A stretch of 64,000 nt of DNA from Apis mellifera (taxonomy: Eukaryota; Arthropoda; Insecta; Hymenoptera; Apidae): the NCBI RefSeq assembly GCF_003254395.2, contig NC_037643.1:5910963-5974962 (forward strand). The letters are read 5' to 3'. Shown in pieces: positions 38,220 to 50,983 of this stretch (position 1 is its first letter; each line of letters opens with the position of its first letter). The translations under genes were made by a program, and so were the position numbers. The notes below the pieces were generated by a model. That model was given only the letters and a program-made list of their open reading frames with translations, did no database searches and was not told the DNA's origin.

Positions 38220-41200
38220 TTCCTTATGAAGGAATATATGGAGGGAAAGGGGTTGCCTGTTTAGGAAGGTAATGTAAGTAATTAATATAAGATAAATGAT
38301 TTGTTTCTTTGCGTGTCTTCGAAGCGTGATTACGAATTTTCATGTAGAGATACATTGATACTTTTATTCAATATTAATCTCGATGAGAAAAAGAATTGGC
38401 ATTATCTTTTTGTTTCGATAATGCGTCGATGTAGAATATGAGGATTCTATCACGATTCGAATGTTGTTCTTTCAATTGAAAAAAGGAAACGAAGAGGTGG
38501 GAGATTGCTTCGTTACGACAGAGATGATTTATTTCGGTATAAAGTCGAGGATTGTCCAGGTGGACGTCGTCGATATCACTGCAATGCCGGAATTTACGAG
38601 GTTGAGTTTCGCGGAGCGAAGGAAAAAACTCGACGACGTTTTATGCAAAGGCGTATTTTACACGCATCGTCGCGCATCGACGTATAATAAAGGTAAATCT
38701 TCTCTTTCGATACTTTCGACAAACCTTTACGCTCTCCCTCCCCCCCTTTTTTTACGATTCCTTTCCCGTATAACCTTTTTCCCGTCGAAGCTTTCGCGCG
38801 AAACTACTACACGTCCATCTTCCTACGAATCGAATGAATTAAACATGAACGATAAGTTCGGAACCGAATTACCCGCTCGAACCCGTCTCATCCTAACCCC
38901 TTTTCTCTTTAAACGTTGCACGAAACGTTGAACTTGGATCCTCGGACGATGAAACGATTCACGTGAAATTCGAATTAGATCTGAATTAAACATGATCGGC
39001 ATGAATTAGGGCAGGCATCTCTTAGGAAAGCAGCCCTCGCGTCGCGGCGTATCGCTCGAACTCTCTGGTCTCTGCGGTCGAATCGATTATCCCTCCGATA
39101 TCAGCCACTGGAACTTGTCGATTCCAGATACGGGCAGGAAATCTATTCACCGAGAATCGCGACTGTCTGACGTGGCGGGGTCAAATGCACGAGAAAAATT
39201 ACGTCGAGTTTTTGATATCAGATGCGTTTGAAAGATGATGGGTCTGATTAGAAATGTGTATTAATTCTTAGGTAGGTTTTTTCTTGGGAACTTGTGGGTG
39301 GATAATGATTTTTGAAGGGAGAAAAGACATGGATTTAAATTCGGAGGATATGGGAAGCTTGGGATTAATTATATTGTTTATTTAAAATTTTTATAAATGA
39401 AGAAATTTTGGTCAAATTCCGGTGAATAAATTTTTGATCCGTTTCAGCGAAACCAGAATTACTGTTTCAACAGAATAAAAGAGAAATTAGACAGATAGAT
39501 CGTCAGACATATATTATTATTTAACACAGTATTTTAAAATACTTTCTTACTTTTCTTAGTCGCCTAATTGTATATGTTCTGCTAATTAAAATTGGTCAAA
39601 GATGTCTTATAAACTTCACTGTCTCCTTTATAGCCTTAATATCTGTCAGAAACTTCACAAACTTCACATAAAATTCCATCATCTTCCCGATTTGAGGATC
39701 TAAAGATAAACAACTAACTATATCGCAAAGAAAAATTTCTGAATTTCTTTTTAAACGTTTGACACAAAGTGTATTGTATAATAGAATTCAATAACTAATT
39801 CAGAAATTTTTGACGACTCATAAGATTAAAATAAAAATTCAAAAATCGATCAATCTTCAGAAGCAACGAACGATGAACTATTAAAAGATAATAAAATACG
39901 GATTAAAGAAACGAAATCTTCCTCTCTCAAAAACTTTCTATCGCGACGAATATTTATTTAATATACGTAACCGTGCGCAGAAGATAAATAATCCTGTCCA
40001 GAAAGTGGAGAGAAAATGGATGGACTCGCGAAGAATAGGATTTTCTTGAAAGAAGGAAAAAGAGATATTGGAGCAGAAGGATTATTCGTATCGTTATTCG
40101 GGATGTATAGAAAACGTTTGGCGCATAGGATTTGTGGTAGGCGGAGGGGGGAGGTGGCCCTGCAAGCTTTGCAAATAATATATCGCGCCGCGAATTGAAA
40201 TAAAAATCCACCGGTTGCTTTCGGTTTCTCGAAACTTACGATCCTATCTTACGTTCCCACGGTTTCTGAAAAAGACAGAGACAAGAGAATCCTATGCCAA
40301 ATCTTTTCTTCTACCTCTAAACCTATCGTTTCGTGTTTTCAATCTTTTCGAGGAATCAGAGATGATTTCAGAGGCGTGAGAAAGTGACTAATATTTACTT
40401 TACCAAGAATTACCAAGAATATCGCATTCCGTTTATGTACATGGACAACACCTTTTTTGTTTGGATCAGGGAATAGAACACAAAATGTAAATTCTAAGAA
40501 AGACTAGTTCACGGAAGTATGAAATCACGAACGAGATAACAACACGTTCTCGAAACTACAAGGATAAACAGGGATAAACAAACAAGGTTAATTCTACATA
40601 CTTGAATATTATCGTATGACGCAGTTATTAAAATTTATAGATATATAAAATATATAGAGATTGAACAAAATTTTGACGACAAAAATACAATTACTTTAAA
40701 AATACAATAACGTGATCAAAAAAGAAAAAGCTCGTCTCATTCGTACACCCCAATTCCATCTCACCACGTTAAATTACAACAAACTCGTACATTACACGTA
40801 TACACACACACACACACAATACAATCTACGACAAAAAGAAATTTTCCACTCCCCCAAACACCATCCAACCCGACAATCGTCTTATTAATCCATCGATAAA
40901 ATCACACATCATATCACAATTTGTTCTTACCATACTCCAGACAGCAATTCGATCCTTCCAACAGTTTACTACACTCTTATCCATTTTCCCATTTCCAGAG
41001 GTACTCGTGAAAGGTGTGTGTGCGTACGAAACTCGACGAATCCAATGCATTTTTATGGGATCAGGGGCACGAGAGTTTATTAGGGTAGCTAGCAGCCGTT
41101 CGTCTCGGTCTCACGATGTTATCTGTAACGCGAGTGTCGCTCTACTACGCCTCCCCGTCTAATATCTTGGCGATGCCGGTTGGCGAAAAGGAGGGGGAGA

Positions 41201-43000
41201 ATGGAGAGAGAGAAGAGAAAGGAAAATAAAACGAGAGCGAGAATATGAAAACACTCGGCATAAATTGTTTCGCGACGACCTTACGCGAGTAGTATGACGA
41301 ATAGCTGGTGTGTTACGTGCACGCGTTCCACGTCGCCGGATCGAGGAACGAAGTGGAAACGTAAATCAGCCCCCTTTCGTTCCGTTTTTCCTTTTTTTTT
41401 TCCTCCCTTTCCTTTTCTTTTTTTCTCCCTTTTTCCTTTTTCCTTATCGCGATGCCGTATGTTTCGGGCTCGATTGTACATGTAAATAGAAGGGTAAGTA
41501 TCCGTTGAATAAATATAAGTGAGGGGATAGGTGATCGTTTGTTTCGAAGCATTTGGAAGAATTTTGGGATAATTGAAAGAATGATAATTTTAAAAAGAGG
41601 GAAAAAGTATTCGAATTATAATTTTAACAATTGTTCTCATTCGAACAAACTTACTTATCTTTTCAATTTAGGATAAGTATCAATTGCGTAGCTGCTGTGT
41701 ACGATCTTTAGATTGCTTGAAAGGAAATTATTTTCAAACAACGAGTGTTTCTTCCCGTTATTAACAATTATAGTTACGATAATTTTGTTTTAAAAGCTTG
41801 CGACAAAAATATATTGCTTATGAAATACCTTGTATTTTCCATTTTGCAGAAACGTCTTATTAAGTCGAAACGAGGGACGAAGGGACGAAATGGCACGGGG
41901 ACGTTGACCGTTGTATTAAAAATATCTCGAATCTCCATGCCCGGTTTCATTCGAAACAGCGTCGTCGGCGTAGCTATCGCGCAGACATGATCTCGTAAAA
42001 ACGAAGCTAAAAACTTGAAGGGAGTGGGAGGAGGCGAAAAAAGAAAAAAAAAGGTAATACGAGGGATAATATCAGGATTCTGACAGTCGTGAATTTTGTT
42101 TTCTGCCACCCCTGCCTCCTCTTCCATCCCCTTGATTCGCCGAACTGGATGTTCCTTGCACGCTCTATTAAGACGGTACACGTTGAAAAAGGCTATCGCA
42201 GAAGCTGGTTCGAGCCCTTTCGAGCTCATCTTCTCGAGCTTCAGCACCGAAATTCGCAACGCTTTACGCCCTGTTCGCAAAATGTAACATGGGTATAACC
42301 GTTTCTAATTCTTTTTCTCTTCGGAGTGAAATTTCGACAAAGAATTCAGTATCTTTTATAATTTATAATTCATTGCAAAGTTAATTTTAGAATATTTATA
42401 TTCTATTCCTATTTCGTATCCAATATTATTAAAATTATAATTAAAATAATAATATCTAATATTATTATTTTACTTCTCGTAGAATAAATAAATAAAGTTT
42501 TAAATTTTAAATTCATGATAATAATCTAATAATTCATACATACTCTTTCTATGAGATGAAAAAGTGCAAAATTTATGTTTCACCTCTTGAAATTTAAAAA
42601 AGAAAAACATTTCTACAATTTTAAAATTTGTGCATGACAGACTCCAAAAAAGAGGAAAAGAACAAGGAAAAAAAAAAAAGTTGAGAATAAATCTCAAAGA
42701 GAGATTCGGTACAAACGGCATCAAAACCAAATATTTCCAAAAAAACAAAAAATATCTCCCTCTTTCTTTCATCCTTCTCAAAGCACCTTCTCCCCCTCCC
42801 AAAAAATTACAACGTCCAACACTTTCATAAATACCATCCCCTCCCCCACCCATCATCCAACTTTTCTAATAACCCGCTCGAATACATTACCTAAACAACG
42901 TGGAGGAGGGGGAAAAAATTTGGCTTGGATATTGTTTCGCATAATTCACCTCCCTCCTCGCCTCGAGGAAACGAGAATCCATCGGGACAAAACGAATCCG
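38220..43000. other. AT-rich spacer with scattered GC-richer blocks
   Basis: No gene seen. GC-richer blocks occur at about 38990-39190 and 41060-41200. A pyrimidine tract runs 41386-41440 and a CA repeat sits at 40802-40818. The plus-strand 156-codon frame at 38461-38931 has no recognisable features. The minus-strand frame at 41774-42280 runs through low-complexity K/F-rich sequence and is not believed. Confidence 0.4.
40802..40818. repeat. CA dinucleotide repeat
   Basis: Eight AC units. Confidence 0.9.
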
Positions 43001-43510
43001 TGTCCGGATAAATGGCGTCTTGCGGGTACTGTTTTAAAGGGTCGCGAATTCGAGACGACGATAAATCCCGGCCAACGATTAATTAACCGGGGGCCGAAGC
43101 CCTTGGCGCGTCGCGCCCGTTAAAGTACACTCCGTCCCACTTTTCGTAATGCCGGAAATAATTCACCGGAAGGAACGGTTTGGGATTTAGTCCAAGGTAT
43201 GTCGGATGGATGGCGCATCGAAGAACGCCCCCGTACAATACCCCCGTATCTCCCCGTTCTACGTGCATGCCCTTTTCTGCGTGTGCACTCTGTCTCTCTC
43301 TCTGTCTCTCCTTCACTGTTTATTCGGTTTTTAGCCAGCCATGGCTGCGAGGAGTGCCGTGGGAGAGACTGCGGATGCAGCTGCAACCGGGCCACCCTCT
43401 GTCGTATATTTCAAGCTGATTCGCGCGGCCGACCGGGGACGTCGCTATTTCCCGGAGTACAAAACACAATGCAGTCGAAGACCTGCCTAATATTTCGCCA
43501 GGAGAGGCTA

Positions 43511-43526
43511 CTCTCTCTCTCTCTCC
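43511..43526. repeat. CT dinucleotide repeat
   Basis: Eight CT units followed by CCTTTTTTTTTA. Confidence 0.85.
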
Positions 43527-43920
43527 CTTTTTTTTTATTTTTTGTTCGTTTGCTCTCGCATCGGGAAACGGAACGCACCATGCCCCTCGTTTTCGATACA
43601 ACGAAGAGCGAAATGGAGAAACAAATTTAGGAGGGTTTTCCATAAAGGGTAATGGATGCTTCTTGGGTAATGTTCGATTTATTTTGGCGGGGAATGGAGA
43701 TCGGATGGATCGAGGTATTTTGGAATCAAATGGTATGGTATGAATTATAGGTTTCGAGAAAAAAGAATTCTCGATGATCTTTTAGTTTAATTAATTTAAA
43801 AATTAATATTCCAAAATTTTAAAGTAGATCTCTAAATATTTCCTCCTTCCAATATATATATCCATTCTCAAAACATTAACTTCCATTTAATTAAAGTTCA
43901 TCTTCTCGTGTTAAAGGGAT

Positions 43921-43938
43921 AGAGAGAGAGAGAGAGAG
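43921..43938. repeat. AG dinucleotide repeat
   Basis: Nine AG units. Confidence 0.9.
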
Positions 43939-46483
43939 AAAAAGATGTAATTTCACTTTGGATCGTGTTTTCCTCTCCCCCTCCAAGAAATATCCAATAT
44001 CGAGGTTGGAGAAGTGAGGTGTACAAGCTCGAAGGAATAAACAGTAATTTAACCCCTTATTAAATTCAAATTAGACCGACACAAGGGCGAGGTGTAACAC
44101 CGGCGGGGGTGGTTCGGTCTTCGGTTAACCCGCTTTCTCCGGGCAACGCAATCCATCAACTTCTGGCAGGTTTACGTCGCGCGTCAAGATTCCCTGGCGG
44201 CGGCTGCCAGCGTCGATCAGATAAAACGTAAGCGGCGCCCTGAATATGCATGCCCTTTTCGGCCCTTTTAATATCGTTAACCGATATATCACAAGATTGC
44301 CGGTTATCTAACTCGACCTCGAAATTTCCTATCGGGCCACGACCTGTCGAAAGATCATCGATCACCCAAATCCAAATCCGATCCGCGCGCGCCAGTCGAA
44401 AAATCCCGATAATAAATTTAATTTTCGATCGTGGAAATATGCAGCAAGATTGGGAGAGTAATTCGTGATTCGAGATTGAGATTTTTTTTTTTTGCACAAA
44501 TTGCACGTAAATCGAAGGATTTAATATTTTCGAAAAATATTGACAAGAAAGTTCGATTGGATTTCGAAGGATTTTTAACTTTGATTCGTATAACAATTGA
44601 CTTCTCTCGAGTTTTTCTTCATTGCATGAATTTTTATGAGTTGAAAAAAATATATATGGTCGTGAAATGAATAATAACAGCGTTCCTATTTTTTAAAACA
44701 TTGTGCATACATATTTTGCACTCATATGGAAACATATGAAATTTGAAATTTAAGCCTCCAATTGGAAACAACGTAGAATGTAACAGAGGCTCGATTGAAA
44801 ACTATAATAGGATTAATCTTTGCATACAGAAGTTTCTTTATCACTGAATTTCTCGAAAAAATCGAAGAGGAATTTTATGGATAAAAGGATCGTTTCGGTG
44901 AATCGATCTACCCAATCCTTCTGATTCTGTTCACGACGCAGAAGAACTTTCCAACAACCATGCTTCAACAAACTTCTTAAATCATAGTATCGTTTACGGG
45001 GGAATGGAGAGACGCGACACGGGCCAATAGAGTCGTGAAGTATTATCGTAAAGGAGGTTGATTGATTACACGCGACAAGGGGGCGATAATTTCGCGATAA
45101 ATCTGAAATTAATCACGGTTGCCGGCCGCGCATGCAACCTCGCGGAACATATAATAATTATGTCCCGAACACGGTAATAGAATTAGCGGCGTGACTCGCG
45201 ATCATCGTGATACCAGCCTCTCTCCTCCACATAAGAATACCTCCCTCCAATACCTGTAAACAATCCAATCAATGTTCAATCAATTACAAAACCACCATCC
45301 ATACCGCCATCGTATCTGACCACTGTCAACAACGTGGGAGTGCCAATCTCCACCAAATCCACGAAATTTAAGTAATCATCAACGTCCTCAATCTCAATAA
45401 TTGCCTATCATCGTCATCATCCAATCTTCCTTACCTCCTTCATCGTGTAAATTTTCTTTCCTTCAGAATTTACATCTCGTCGTCAAGTCTGTCGTGGTGC
45501 ATGCATCGAGCGAAAACCCTCCCCTCTCTTATACGATTCGTACACGCACGCACGCACACCTCCAAGCGCGATCCCACGAGGATAACCCTGGCGCGGATGC
45601 TGCTGCAACCCTCGGCCATCTTTATTCCAGGACGGACAGGTCGAGAGGGTAGGCATCGGACCGTGGTAACTGGCAGCCCTAGAGGGAGCCGTTAAACCTC
45701 GTCCCCGGCCGGTCTACCTAGCCCACGTTTTCTCCTCTGATATACAACCAGCTCCGACCCAGCTCCGCCGAGTTCCGACACGGAGGAGTCGGAGGTGGAA
45801 CGCTTGTCTCTCTCTCCACCCGCCACCCCGGAAACTCGCGGGCGAAAACTCGAATGAGAAGTAAAGGTCGACGGGACGGGGGGGGAAGAAACTCGACCGG
45901 CTGTCTTCGACGGTGAAATACGCCCGAAAATCTACTACTTTTCCAACGCGATACCTTCCAACACGAGGAGGGGAGGCAGATGTTCGAGGCAGAACGAACG
46001 GTTTGGAGGAGCAACTGGTCTCGCTTGCACAGTTTTTATTAGGCCATTGTCGAGAGACGTCGCGATTAATTTGATCGTCATATTCTTTCTTCTCCTCCTT
46101 TCTTTCTGGCTTACGTTTCGATTATTTTGAAAAATCATGTGAATATACGAGAGAATATAAGAAAGTAGAATGAGCAAGAAGTAAAAAAGTCAGTTAAAAT
46201 TCAGTCAGTTTTCTTTTTCTAAAGAAAAGAAGAAGATAGGGATAACGAGCACGACGAAAATGGTGGAAATGATTCAATGGTGAATTCTTCGTTTCTGGAC
46301 GGGGAGGGAGGGGGGATTTTTCCGAATAAGTCAACGCGCGGATCCAAAGTTATCCGAGTTGGTTGCTACCGTATTCGGCATTCCGTTCACAGAATCCAAT
46401 AGCAGACACCTGGCTGACTCCCGAATATTCTGCGCTCGTGCACGTCCATCTAGTAGGTGATGCCTAGATCGACCCAACTGGGG

Positions 46484-46505
46484 CATAAATCATGGGTCAA
46501 TGAAC
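46484..46505. promoter_or_regulatory. Hox/Exd-type composite motif
   Basis: CATAAATCATGG reads TGATTTATG on the minus strand, a form bound by posterior Hox proteins with Exd. It is directly followed by GGTCAATGAAC. It lies in an island (46310-46510) with CACCTGGCTGAC upstream. Motif-level evidence only. Confidence 0.3.
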
Positions 46506-49500
46506 AAATATGTATGCAACACGTTCGCGTAAAAAGGAAACAGGAACAGGTGCATCACGTGTGGAGAATAGATCCAAGCGTTTCACTGTTATCAAACTAT
46601 TCAAGATCCAAGTCTTTACTGAACGGTATTTAAATACATGTGCTTATTTCGTTAACTTATCGATATATTCGATTGTATTAAAATGTAATCCATCGTGACT
46701 CATAACAGTCCAGAAATTCACTAGTAAATCTCTTCCATTCATTTATTATTCATTCTCTCCATTGCAATGAAAAATTAATTATAATTGAATATATCACGTT
46801 CGATTGTTAATTCTTCAATTTCCACAATAATCTATCTCTAATAATTCCAAATTCAACTAGGAACAAATTCGAAAAGGATCGAAGGAAGCAGGGTCCAGTC
46901 GAAGGTAGCACAGGAGATAAAGAGGTATGCATAGGCGAGTGGACAGATAAACGAGCGGACGGGTAGCTTATCTATCGGGGCAAGGATGATCTCCGGTATC
47001 CTGAAGGAAATTCGCCTTCTCCTAGTCCCTCCACGACACTCCGCTCACCGAGTAAGATCGGATCCCTCCCCGCCGCTCGCGATATATCAAGACAGTTATC
47101 ACCGAAATGAGATCATTTATTGCATTAAGACGACGTCGAGGCGTCGAGGACGAAAACGGAAAACTGGGGGTCGTGGCTCGGCTATATTGGAACTCGCAGA
47201 TAAGAAGAGAAAGGCCTTAGCTCCTCTTTCCTTCGTCCCTCCTCTTTCTCGCGATTTCATCCTCTTTCCTGAACCACCCTCTTCGAGAATCTTACGCGAA
47301 ACGTCCGCCCAATTTTCGATATCCTCCTTCCCCCCTCTTTTTTTTCTTCCTCCCCATCTCTCTCTCGAGGCCGCGCTCTTTAAGCTTAATTGCCGGTATT
47401 TATCAAACGACGAAATAAATAAGCTGCTTACGTTTCCTTTGACGTCGAGGAGAGAGAGAGCTCGGCTTATTTAGACGAGGGCGATAAATACATTAGACTT
47501 TCGTCGTTTATTAAGGATGAAGAGTGGAGGGGCAGGTTAATCCGCCCGAACACCTCTCCTACACGAGACACCCCTTCGAGGATGGGGAAGAGGGGAAGAG
47601 GGGAGTGTGATACGACCGGATTTTTCTACGGCGGTTTTCGTCTTTGTGACGGTTTACGGATTATCGGAAAATTGTTAGACACGGGTGCTCGTGTTTTCCG
47701 CTGTCTTTAACGTGCTTTTTCGATCCGGTTCGGGGTGTGATCTCCCGCGCAAAAAAGAGGGAGAGGGAGAAAAAAAAATTGAAAGGGAGTCGATAAAAGA
47801 GGAGTTTCGAAATTTATATACGTATATATAGATTTTAAATTTTGTCGAGTGGATGCACGTTAAGATATTTTCAATGCATCTAATGGAAAATAATAAAAAA
47901 AAAGATTGTTATACGATTAAATACTCCTATCATAATTTCAAAGTGGTGAAGTAACAAAATTTAAAATAATTTCATCGGAAACGAAGGAAAGCCGAAATAT
48001 ATTCCCTTCTTTATTCATCCAACATCCCACGAGGATACCACGGCTTTCATCCTCATGGTAATCGGCGCATTAAATCGCGGGGAACCGAAGGGTCGGGGGA
48101 CTTTTCACAAAAGTCATCCCATTCGAATCCCGGAGATCGAACTTTCAACCTGTTCGCGCGCCGCGAAACTTGCCCAACACGAGAGGGGGGGAGAGGGAAG
48201 CAAGTTCTTGTAGACAGTGGCACGCACACACACGCGCGCGAAGAAAATCGAGCATTGTGCGCGTGTAAGAAGCCGAGAAGGATCCCAACCATGTCCCCGT
48301 CCAATGTCCCGAAGCTGCCCCCTTCCTTCCTTCCCTCTCCTCGAAGCAGCCGGCCCGTGAACGAACTGCAAGGGTGTAAATCTGAAAGTTGGCTAAACTG
48401 TCTACTCTCCCGGGTCTCGAGTCGGGTTTTGCACCCTCGTCGTCTCTTCCTTCCTCCATTCACCGCCGTTTGCCCCCGAGGCGTCGCCGCGATGTTCCTG
48501 CGACCACCCCTCCCAGTCCACTCCCCTCCCCTCAAAGCGTGCGCAAGAGAGGGCGAGAGAAACAACGCGAGAGTCCCTCTCCGTTGGTCGGAGGGGAAAT
48601 TGGAACTTTTTTATTATACCGGTTCGTTTCCAATTTTACACGGGATCGCGTCCGCCAAGGGTGAAACACGTGCCATTCATCGTCGTTACCTCTGTAGGGG
48701 GAGGGGAGGAGTAGTCGTGCATCGATGACTCGGCGTCGACCGAGCGAAATAAGCCGCGACTGGCGAGGAGAGATTGCCGGCCAGATCGGCTGGGCTCCTG
48801 GGATAACCGTTATGCGTTTCTCGAGCGATCGTTTTCGAGTACGGGGGATGGAGCGAGGGGAGAAATGGTTTTCAGAGACGGAGGATGGAGGTTAGGTAAT
48901 TGACGTTGAAATTGCCCGTTTCCTTGGCCTCGAATCTTTTTCGACTTGGTGCGTTATCGAAGGTGTGTTTGTGAATGAATGTTTTCCTTTTTGGATAGAA
49001 GTGGATGGAAAAACGTGCGCGTACGATGTTTAAATATTATAAAGATTTTGTGTAAGATGATGTGTAATTTATAATAAGCATAATTTTATTGCTTATTATC
49101 AAAGAATGTTCTGAGATGGAGAATTGATTCATTCAAAAGTTATCTTCTTCTGTCAAAATGCTCCTAAATCCAATTGATTTGTCATTGAAAATTAATGAAA
49201 TTTTTCATCAAGATGAATACGAATATTTTATTTTGTTAAATTATTATGCAAGAATGATATTTATGGTTATTAAATTTGTTAGAAAAGAATTTGAAAGTAA
49301 TAAGAGATATTTGTCTCTACGCAAGCAAAGATTCTACTTGGAAGGATTTTAATTAAAATTATCTTTTTGTCGTCGTTGAAACGAGAGTTGATACGAAATT
49401 AACATCGATATGTAATATTAATTGGATCATTTTGCGTAACAACATCACAACGGGAACAAGTACTCTGTTTGCAGTGTAAATATATACGATTACCGATCGA

Positions 49501-50720
49501 TTCATTTTAATATAAAACGATTTTCATTCGTGTAATATCGCAGAGACGATAATGATATGCGTGAGCGGAATTTTCTATGGCTCCAGAAATATCATTCAGG
49601 AAATGGCGTTATTATTATAAAAATATCCACTTTACTTCTCTATCACGAATTCAAGTACAATATAACGCGAGTTAGTTATATTTGAAATATTCTCATTCCG
49701 CGTGACGCAATTGTACTTTCAAATTATTTATCTTCAAAACTTCGAAACTGAAATTATATAGATTTATGTAATATAAATCTCGAATTTAATGTATCCTGCA
49801 TCTATCTGAATTTTTATCTTCAATTTATTTATTTTATTCGTTTACTTTATTTTGCAATATAATCTGTAAAACGTGAATGAATTATTCCTCTCATCTCAGA
49901 AAAGCATATATCTACATTCATTAATCCCACTAAAACATTGAAATAAATTACCAAACATTCTTACAATAAATACAATATATAGAAAAGTTAAAAATATATC
50001 TTACACATCATCATACATTTAAAAAAAAAAATCCCAAGAATTTCAAAAGATAAGACAATCCTACGCAACTTAACAATGCTTGTACCAACTCAAAATTTTT
50101 CAAATCGTTCCATTCCTTTCCCCTCCCCTCTATCGACTCTATCGCGTCAATCAACGATCGAAGAGAATCGCGACTTCCACTTCTCCATCGAAATGGCGAG
50201 GGGGAGAGGGAGGTCTAACGCGCCGCCGCCACGTCTGCGAAGTTTAATTATCCCGGCCGCAGGTGAGGGGTGCCATGGATCCACTTACAGCACTGGCCAG
50301 GTTACGATTGAGCAATTATACTTCTCCTCAGTGCGAGACGTATATCCAACGAGCTCACGAAATCCTCTTCCCCTTCATCCACACATCTACGTTATTACGA
50401 AGAAAATCAAATGAGAATCACGAACGAATAAACCCACCCCCGAACTGCATCGTCGTTTGAAGACTTCGAATAGAGTGGATCTCCTCCTCCAAGGTTTGCC
50501 ACACTAATTCGCTTGAATTTTGATTTTCAATCAGACCACAGAAGGTGTGTGTGCGTATATATACATATATATATGTCTATCCATCTCTGTGGAGCTATAG
50601 TTATGCATAGATACGCAACGGTGGCCGTCTCGCGGAAGAGGAGACGGGGGTTGGAGACGCGCGTTGGGATTTAGCTTCCGTGTACAGCTGTACCGTGCCA
50701 GGGAGAGGGAGGGGGAAGGT

Positions 50721-50800
50721 TTGAATATGCATGATGCATGGGCATTAAAGCCTGCCTTCCTGCGCCTCGTCCACCACCCCCGCGCGCCACGTATGCAAAT
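50721..50800. promoter_or_regulatory. POU/octamer-like motif cluster
   Basis: TTGAATATGCATGATGCATG (50721-50740) and the octamer-containing TATGCAAAT (50792-50800) lie within 80 bp in a GC-richer island. TGAATATGCATG is repeated exactly at 44241-44252 in another island. ATGCAAAT is the classical POU-domain site. Binding is inference. Confidence 0.35.
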
Positions 50801-50963
50801 AGCGGGCCACCGACGGCACCGGTTCCGCCACCTCGAACGCCGCAGCCTGCCGATACCCGCGAAAACGCGAAATTGCGTGCGCGTGAATTTTTTTCTCTGA
50901 TTTTTCTTCCTCTCCTTTTTTCCCCCATTCTTTTTTTTTTTTTTTAATTGTTGTTCTCTATCC

Positions 50964-50983
50964 ATCTATCTATCTATCTATCT
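50964..50983. repeat. CTAT tetranucleotide repeat
   Basis: About five ATCT units between two poly-T runs. Confidence 0.88.

Larger units (their letters stand above)
30500..38220. promoter_or_regulatory. Cluster of GC-richer islands in the presumed Sema-2a intron
   Basis: Blocks of GC-richer sequence at about 30520-30860, 31280-31780, 32400-32830, 33120-33430, 33700-34010, 35000-35420, 36300-36660 and 37590-38190 alternate with AT-rich spacer. Several contain TAATCC or GGAT..ATCC pairs (bicoid/Otx-class homeodomain half-sites), and two contain a shared 40-bp composite element described separately. None shows a believable reading frame: the 226-codon minus-strand frame at 37539-38219 is proline, glycine and arginine rich and follows base composition. 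Interpreting the blocks as enhancers is inference; conservation across bees would be the test. Confidence 0.4.

Noticed and set aside
42180..42260. GGTTCGAGCCC resembling a tRNA B box
   Set aside because: No A box at the right distance and no acceptor stem or cloverleaf could be drawn.
48053..48565. 170-codon minus-strand frame and overlapping plus-strand frames
   Set aside because: Several frames are open together on both strands, which is typical of a GC-rich stretch with few stops, not of a gene.
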